Assembly: GCF_963668165.1 (NCBI RefSeq)
Contig: NZ_OY764212.1
Location: 620,001-684,000 of the forward strand
DNA: 64,000 bases
Source: Marispirochaeta sp.
GTDB taxonomy: Bacteria > Spirochaetota > Spirochaetia > JC444 > Marispirochaetaceae
Direction: 5' to 3'
Of the stretch, positions 58,884 through 64,000 are shown piece after piece (the stretch's first letter is position 1; the number at the start of each line of letters is the position of its first letter). Under the pieces are notes generated by a model. It saw only the letters and a program-made list of their open reading frames with translations, did no database searches and had not been told where the DNA came from. Made by a program: the position numbers and the translations under genes.

Positions 58884-58914
58884 AGGGCAATCTTCCGGAT
58901 GCGAAGACCGCCCT
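58884..58914 (-). other. Intercistronic hairpin between binding-protein and permease genes
   Basis: In the transcript (minus strand) AGGGCGGTCTTC and GAAGATTGCCCT pair over 12 bp, two of them G-U, with a 7-nt loop. No T-run follows. Comparable in position to the hairpin at 41120-41149. Confidence 0.6.
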
Positions 58915-58943
58915 TAATATTTCTACTATTATTTACCTGGTAA

Positions 58944-60239
58944 TCACCAACCCGGAAGATTCAGCTGCTTGGCCTGCTTATTGGTGTCCCGGTCGTATTT
59001 CTGAGCGGCTTCGAGTGGATCAGAAATACCTGAACCTACTTCTACGCAGATTTGCGGAGAGTTCGGTGCTTTAACCGGGGTAATAAACTCAAGCGCCGGG
59101 GCGGTTCTGTCTTCTTCGAAGTATTTCATCAGGTCCAGAATCCCTTTGGGTGTATCCGGTGGGAGTTCAACACCTTTAACAACATAGGGGCCGTCAGCCT
59201 TGTTGGTCTTCGAATAGATTGAGATACCCTCATGGGAGACATAGAATTCTGCCCAGTCAAGCGCCTGTTCAAGCAGAGGGCTTTCTTTATAGATATAAAT
59301 AGAGTTCGGCAGCCAGACAGTGGTACCATTAAGTCCGGGAGTATTGTCCGGCTGGGCGAAGAAACCAATATCGTCGACCTGGTCCGGATAGTTCTGAGTC
59401 AGTATGGCAAACGCGAACGTCAGCATCGGATAATGAACACCTTCACCCATAGCAAGCATTCGAAGAGCTTCGTCGTAGGTTGTTGCAAGAAAATCCTTAT
59501 TCATAAAATCGTTGTCATAGACCTCTTTATACTTATAGAAGGCTCTTAATGCTGCAGGTTCGGTAGCGTACTTTGCCTGGTTTTTGGTGAAACGCTCAGC
59601 AAAATCCGGCACTTGTCGTTGCACATAGTAGAAATCGGAAAGCAGGAACAACTGAGCGGTCCAATCGTCTTTATATGATCCGATAACGGCTGTTTTTCCG
59701 GCGTCTTTAACAATGCGACAGTTTTCCATAAACTCATTCCATGTTTGCGGGACTTCCAGTCCGAGTTCCGCATAAACCTTCTTGTTGTAAAGAATACCGC
59801 CACAGGCCGACGAACTCGCGGGAATACCGTAAACTCGATCGCCTACCGTAACAGTCTGTTTGTAGGCCGGTGATATATTATCCATGTAAGGCATATCGGT
59901 TAAATCGACAAAATTTCGGGCCGGATTCAAAGCGGTTAGCAGCGATCCGGAATTGAAATAGACCAGATCGGCCATTTCGCCTGTCGCTAAACGTGTCTTG
60001 AGCAGGTTTTCTCCTTCCGCAGAACCCGGGCGCAGTTCAATTTCCGTACCAATGCCGGTCTTTTGCCGGTAAGCTTCGGCTACAGCTTTTATTCCTTCAA
60101 TGGAAGTATCTTTGTCTACCAGCAGTTTTAATACTACCGGCTCTTCCTCCGAAGCGCCTTCATCCTGTTGCTGCCCACTTGAAAAGAGAAGGCTTGAGGC
60201 TATCAGACAATTCAGCAATAGAAAGACCCATTTTTTCAT
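58944..60239 (-). CDS. Sugar ABC transporter substrate-binding protein
   Basis: 431 aa, family 1 extracellular solute-binding protein. Signal peptide about 1-22 (LLLNCLIASSLLFSSGQQQ) without a clear lipobox Cys at the cleavage point. Mature part: LKLLVDKDTSIEGIKAVAEAY, GEMADLVYFNSGSLLTAL, GGILYNKKVYAELGLEVPQTW, LNGTTVWLPNSIYIYKESP. ATG at 60239 with AAAAAGGAGTTTTT; the open frame to 60314 crosses the promoter. First gene of the transport operon, under the YesN-type regulator. Confidence 0.92.
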   Translation of the reverse strand: MKKWVFLLLNCLIASSLLFSSGQQQDEGASEEEPVVLKLLVDKDTSIEGIKAVAEAYRQKTGIGTEIELRPGSAEGENLLKTRLATGEMADLVYFNSGSLLTALNPARNFVDLTDMPYMDNISPAYKQTVTVGDRVYGIPASSSACGGILYNKKVYAELGLEVPQTWNEFMENCRIVKDAGKTAVIGSYKDDWTAQLFLLSDFYYVQRQVPDFAERFTKNQAKYATEPAALRAFYKYKEVYDNDFMNKDFLATTYDEALRMLAMGEGVHYPMLTFAFAILTQNYPDQVDDIGFFAQPDNTPGLNGTTVWLPNSIYIYKESPLLEQALDWAEFYVSHEGISIYSKTNKADGPYVVKGVELPPDTPKGILDLMKYFEEDRTAPALEFITPVKAPNSPQICVEVGSGISDPLEAAQKYDRDTNKQAKQLNLPGW

Positions 60240-60291
60240 AAAAACTCCTTTTTCAGACTTATTGAAAGAATCCGATTGTAATATATAAATA

Positions 60292-60350
60292 ATTATATTT
60301 TGCCGTTTGTCCATTGTATATGGACAAATTGATAATAATGATCGGACAAA
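60292..60350 (-). promoter_or_regulatory. Activator sites and -10 box of the ABC operon
   Basis: On the minus strand TTTGTCC occurs at 60344-60350 and 60322-60328, direct repeats 22 bp (two turns) apart, and the second is also half of the palindrome TTTGTCCAT-N5-ATGGACAAA (60306-60328). TATAAT lies at 60292-60297 with no good -35 box, as in activator-dependent promoters. This fits binding by the AraC-type response regulator encoded directly upstream. Confidence 0.6.
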
Positions 60351-60356
60351 ATGCTA

Positions 60357-61859
60357 TCAGTCTCGATGCAGATATTGTCGGGGGGAAACGCCTGTCTGTT
60401 TTTTGAAGACCCGGCTAAAGTATGACGAATCATCATACCCCACTGATTCCGCTACAATATGCAGCGGTGTTTCAGGCGATTCTGTCATAACCTCGATACT
60501 GCGCCGAATACGTTCTTTCTGGATGTATCTTACCACGCTGGTGTTCTCATAGCGATGGAATAATTTGTTCAAGTAGGATTGGGACAAGCAGAACAGTGAG
60601 CAAAGATCGGTGACTAGAATCTCTTCGTTAAGATGATTGAGAATATATGAGGTTATTTTCTCGAAGGCATTATGACTGTTCCTCGCATCCGCCGGCTTTT
60701 CATGAGTACATTGTATATATTCCAGAATATTCAGAAAACCGCCCAGCAACTCATCATAGTCCTTTACCTCGCGAAAAAGTATGTCCCGCATATATTCGGA
60801 TTTCTGAAAAAGCGAAGCTGGTTGAGGATAGAGGGAAATAATTCTGGCAATCAGATGGGAAAACTGCGCATCAATTGAGCTCAGCGGCGTTGAACGCTGC
60901 TTACACGTGTGTAACCATTCCTCAAGCGGCGCGGAAAGTTCGGATAGATCGTTGTTGCACACTATATGATGAAGCCACGTAGTCGGAATAAGCGATATGT
61001 TCTGTTCATCGATCTGATTATCCCTATCTTTCAGTATGCACTGGGAAACGCCGAGACGCGATTGTTCACGCAACAGAGTAAAAAGCTGCTGCAGTTCTGG
61101 AAAAGGATTATTGAGATCTATCCCCATGGTAACAGCAGCTGTATAATATGAGCAATCCGGTAATCTATCTCCAAACTCCTTGACCAGAGATACAAATTGT
61201 TCCGGATATATAGTGTTCTTGCTGGCAAAAAGATACATTTCGCGGCTATCCCTGCCAGCAAACAAAAACAGCTTGTTGCGCGTCTGGGTATCCGTAAGTT
61301 CCGCTAAAGTCTGAATGGCATTGACCGATGGGGAATGGCAGATCTTCTCGGTATATCTGGGATGCAATCCGTTTATTCTGATAACCGCCAAACGAAAATA
61401 TCGGTCTCCCGGATGTATGTGGGACACATTTTCTAAGGATAGACTCATCTGGATTTTATCGCGGATTTCGTTATATATTCCGCTTTCCAGTTCTCTGCGG
61501 ATCTCTTCCAGACACGATATAAACTCTTCCACGTTTATAGGTTTGAGCAAATATCTGACGACTTCGTGATTGATCGCTTGTTGCGCGTATTCAAATTCCT
61601 GGTAGCCGCTTATAATCAAGGTTCTAATAGCCGGGTACTGATTCTTAACTTTCCTTGCCAGTTCGAGGCCATCGTACACCGGCATGCGTATATCGGTAAT
61701 CAGGATATGCGGATTGACTTCGACAATTTTACGAAATGCCTCCTCGCCGTCTTCTGCTTCAGCGACAATGTTAAAATCGTTCGTGTGCCGCTGTATAATA
61801 GTACGAATATGCCGCATGGCGGCAGGCTCGTCTTCCGCTAACAGAACTCTAAATCCCAT
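60357..61859 (-). CDS. YesN-type response regulator (receiver + AraC HTH)
   Basis: 500 aa. Receiver domain 1-120: acidic pair VLLAEDEPAA, phospho-Asp in HILITDIRMPVYDG (about 56), Lys in RYLLKPINVEEF. A long linker of 260 residues is typical of the YesN group. The AraC HTH is at 400-500 (EILVTDLCSLFCLSQSYLNK, SVGYDDSSYFSRVFKKQTG). Its start overlaps the kinase gene by 11 nt. Expected to activate the ABC operon next to it. Confidence 0.93.
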   Translation of the reverse strand: MGFRVLLAEDEPAAMRHIRTIIQRHTNDFNIVAEAEDGEEAFRKIVEVNPHILITDIRMPVYDGLELARKVKNQYPAIRTLIISGYQEFEYAQQAINHEVVRYLLKPINVEEFISCLEEIRRELESGIYNEIRDKIQMSLSLENVSHIHPGDRYFRLAVIRINGLHPRYTEKICHSPSVNAIQTLAELTDTQTRNKLFLFAGRDSREMYLFASKNTIYPEQFVSLVKEFGDRLPDCSYYTAAVTMGIDLNNPFPELQQLFTLLREQSRLGVSQCILKDRDNQIDEQNISLIPTTWLHHIVCNNDLSELSAPLEEWLHTCKQRSTPLSSIDAQFSHLIARIISLYPQPASLFQKSEYMRDILFREVKDYDELLGGFLNILEYIQCTHEKPADARNSHNAFEKITSYILNHLNEEILVTDLCSLFCLSQSYLNKLFHRYENTSVVRYIQKERIRRSIEVMTESPETPLHIVAESVGYDDSSYFSRVFKKQTGVSPRQYLHRD

Positions 61860-63591
61860 CGTTACCCTGTCTACTGATTTTTACGATAACTCCCCTGGGT
61901 TCGCCGTTCTCAATTGAAAAAGAAAAGTTATCACTAAAGTACAAGGCCAGCCGTAAGTAGGTATTCAGAATGCCCAGTCCCCCAATGTTAAGCTCGACTA
62001 TCTCTTTCTCATAATAGACCTTTCTGTGTATCCGGCCGATCGCCTTCCGCAGTCTTTCAAGTTCATTCTCCGGTATACCCGGACCATTGTCGATTATCTG
62101 TATAGTAAATGTGCCGCTTTCCATGCGTCCCAGTATTGTAATCTTCAGAGTCTTTCCGGCTGATTGAAATCCATGTTCTATACAGTTTTCTACAAAAGGT
62201 TGAAAGGTTATTTTTGGAATAGTAAGCGCCGATGCGGCATCCGGAATATCGATGGTATAATCCAGTTTATGTTCATATCTTATTTTTTGAAGACTCAGGT
62301 AATTTTGCACATGCTCGATCTCTTCTCGAATAGTAGAGTCTCGCTGTTGTGTTGAAGTGGAGTAGCGCAGCATGGACGATATATGATCGCAGATCGTGCA
62401 TATGCGTCTGTCGCCAGCTTCAATACCGAGGCTGGAAATAACATTCAGTACATTGAATAGAAAGTGAGGATTTACTTGCGCCTGCAGTGCATCTAGATTA
62501 GCCTGAATCTTGAGAGACTGCGAAAGGATTTCCTTTTGAATAGCCTCATTCAGACGGGACTGCAGGTGATTAAACGCGAAATTCAAGGATGCTATTTCAT
62601 CCTGTTCGCTCTCGAGGGATACTGAATTAGGCAGATTGCAGAGGTTTATACTGTTAATGTGATTGGTCAACTGTACAAGCGGTCTTGTCAGCTTAATGGT
62701 GACGAAACGAATGAATAGAATAGTCGTCAGTAATAAGCCGAAAACAACCGCAGCAAACAGCGCGATAAAAGTGTATAACGAATCAAGGCTTTCCTTCCGC
62801 GAAAGACACAGGGAAACCACAACCCCGGATTCCGGAGCATGGGCCGTATAGGTGAAATCCTTTTTATGAGTCCTGGACTCTCCTATAGAGAAAAGCTCGA
62901 ATCCTTCAGACGTGCGAACACGGATTGAAATTCCCTGATCCGCAGGAATTGAAAAGACCTCATCAATTATGGTGAATACTTTCTGTATCTCTATATAACC
63001 AAGGAGCTCTCCTTTTTGTTGGCCGACTATTGCCCGTACGATACCGAAAACCGGTTCCTGGGTATGTCTGTTCCAGTGATCAAGATAAGGCGGAAGAATT
63101 AGGACCTTTCCACGCTTGGACGTACATAGCTTCAGGTTTGGATCTTCGGATACCCAAGTCCGTATATATTCTATATTCTGTTCCGGGCCGAAATTGTTGG
63201 TGAAGAAGTCTCCCCGGGGGGTATACACAGCCACACGATGGAAATCCCGCATGAGCGAATACTTATAGATTGATTTCTCGACCGTATGGCGGGCTTCTAG
63301 AATAGCGGTTTTATTGTTGGCCGCATCCCGGTCGGAATAAGCCAGCGTAGCCAATGCCGGAATGAAGTCCCAATCCGAGATAAGATCTATAGTGATAAAG
63401 TTCATGGTTGAAAAGAGCATATCAATCTGGCTGCTCATACGATCGCCATGGTCAACCAGATTGTCTTCAAGACGGCTGATTCGTTCCTGACTGAAATTAA
63501 GAAAGTATAATAAGCTCATTCCCAATACAAGGATCGATATCATGCTGGAATATACGAGAACGAGCTTTTTTTGTAATTTCGACTTACCCAT
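61849..63591 (-). CDS. YesM-type sensor histidine kinase
   Basis: 580 aa. TM1 about 12-30, an extracytoplasmic Cache-like sensor about 31-280, TM2 about 283-305, HAMP, His_kinase domain with LQAQVNPHFLFNVLNVISSL (phospho-His near 375), and HATPase_c with FVENCIEHGFQ, IIDNGPGIPENE and GGLGILNTYLRL. It senses an extracellular sugar or binding-protein complex and phosphorylates the response regulator encoded next. It is 32 nt after the rhamnosidase stop on the same strand. Confidence 0.93.
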   Translation of the reverse strand: MGKSKLQKKLVLVYSSMISILVLGMSLLYFLNFSQERISRLEDNLVDHGDRMSSQIDMLFSTMNFITIDLISDWDFIPALATLAYSDRDAANNKTAILEARHTVEKSIYKYSLMRDFHRVAVYTPRGDFFTNNFGPEQNIEYIRTWVSEDPNLKLCTSKRGKVLILPPYLDHWNRHTQEPVFGIVRAIVGQQKGELLGYIEIQKVFTIIDEVFSIPADQGISIRVRTSEGFELFSIGESRTHKKDFTYTAHAPESGVVVSLCLSRKESLDSLYTFIALFAAVVFGLLLTTILFIRFVTIKLTRPLVQLTNHINSINLCNLPNSVSLESEQDEIASLNFAFNHLQSRLNEAIQKEILSQSLKIQANLDALQAQVNPHFLFNVLNVISSLGIEAGDRRICTICDHISSMLRYSTSTQQRDSTIREEIEHVQNYLSLQKIRYEHKLDYTIDIPDAASALTIPKITFQPFVENCIEHGFQSAGKTLKITILGRMESGTFTIQIIDNGPGIPENELERLRKAIGRIHRKVYYEKEIVELNIGGLGILNTYLRLALYFSDNFSFSIENGEPRGVIVKISRQGNDGI

Positions 63592-63623
63592 AAATCGGAT
63601 TGAGTATACACCGCACTCAGCGT

Positions 63624-64000
63624 CTATCCCAATCTTTTTTCCAGCCTATACAATCCGGATTCAAAATGAGTGTATTCCGTATCCCAGGGCCATTTAAACC
63701 GGGCTTTTGCATTGACCGGAACCTTCAGTTCAGCCCGAACGGTTGAATCGTTCAGCTTTTCCCAGCGGATCGACGCTTCCCCATAGGGCGTATTCAGCGA
63801 GGATTCAGCATAGGTCAGCTGGTCATCGGGAAGCGGTTCGAAAAGAATCGCCCTATATCCCGGGTCATGCTCGTCCTCCGATATGCCGGCAACTCTGTTA
63901 TACAACCAGGCTCCCACTGAACCATAGGCATAATGATTAAAGGAATTCATATCCGGGCTCCATAATGAACCGTCGGGTTTTATCCCGTCCCAGTGTTCCC
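63624..64000 (-). CDS. Alpha-L-rhamnosidase (GH78), C-terminal end (cut by window edge)
   Basis: About 125 residues of the C-terminus. HWDGIKPDGSLWSPDMNSF, NHYAYGSVGAWLYNRVAG match the end of the GH78 (alpha/alpha)6 barrel including the His-containing NHYAYG motif; the remainder is the C-terminal beta domain (TYAESSLNTPYGEASIRWE). It removes terminal alpha-L-rhamnose from glycans or glycosides. Its presence suggests rhamnosides as the substrate of the downstream transporter. The N-terminal three quarters lie outside the window. Confidence 0.9.
   Translation of the reverse strand, partial: EHWDGIKPDGSLWSPDMNSFNHYAYGSVGAWLYNRVAGISEDEHDPGYRAILFEPLPDDQLTYAESSLNTPYGEASIRWEKLNDSTVRAELKVPVNAKARFKWPWDTEYTHFESGLYRLEKRLG

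Overview
The window looks like chromosome from a free-living, anaerobic or micro-aerobic spirochaete of the Spirochaeta / Sediminispirochaeta / Marispirochaeta kind. This is an inference from gene content: a class I lysyl-tRNA synthetase, a NADH-linked [FeFe] hydrogenase under Rex, a flavodiiron protein beside a thiol peroxidase, CheD and an MCP, several lipoproteins and FlgO/PEGA-type envelope proteins, and sugar ABC transporters with LacI or YesMN control. No rRNA is present, so genus is not established.

Layout. 1-3.3 kb (minus): an Nqr/Rnf-type sodium-pumping operon, nqrB-C-D-E-F, running off the left edge. 3.5-9.1 kb (plus): an FMN-binding stress protein, then pyruvate dehydrogenase E1a-E1b-E2-E3, with a 78-bp hairpin-bearing tandem repeat between E2 and E3. 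9.1-10.9 kb: thiol peroxidase and flavodiiron protein. 10.9-16.1 kb (minus): hydrogenase operon hndA / ATPase-fold protein / hndB / hndC / hndD, divergent from rex with a Rex-like operator between. 16.1-35.2 kb: mainly housekeeping and envelope genes (rmuC, a secreted phosphatase-like lipoprotein, purC, clpP, era, a cytidylate-kinase-like protein, lysS, envelope lipoproteins, rlpA, cheD, MCP, a methyltransferase, a cation/proton antiporter, azlCD). 35.3-38.0 kb: two insertion sequences one base apart, an IS1111-type element with a non-coding tail and a zinc-ribbon IS with a frameshifted transposase. 38.0-44.5 kb: RraA-like gene and a LacI-controlled sugar ABC operon divergent from a beta-phosphoglucomutase-like gene. 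44.6-46.9 kb: a large TPR protein. 56.1-64.0 kb (minus): a sugar utilisation cluster with rhamnosidase end, YesM/YesN two-component system, ABC transporter and a URO-D-family enzyme.

The accessory region is a decaying island of about 9 kb (47,023-55,973). It sits in the 3' half of a tRNA with anticodon CAU, probably tRNA-Ile2. A 47-bp copy of the tRNA 3' end, with one mismatch, closes its far side. It holds a nonsense-mutated integrase remnant, an IS3 element splitting one gene of a toxin-antitoxin-like pair, a partner nucleotidyltransferase that seems to have lost its active-site segment, an intact primase-polymerase/helicase fusion, a broken AbiEi/AbiEii pair that still has its operator, and an apparently intact three-gene HigB-HigA-X module. 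The island is visibly AT-richer than the flanking genes.

The candidates I consider most worth following are the three-gene HigB-HigA(extended)-X module, the primase/helicase gene, the 78-bp hairpin repeat inside the pdh operon, and a recurrent promoter arrangement (TATAGT-like -10 box 6-7 nt before the start codon, no Shine-Dalgarno) that predicts leaderless mRNAs for several genes.
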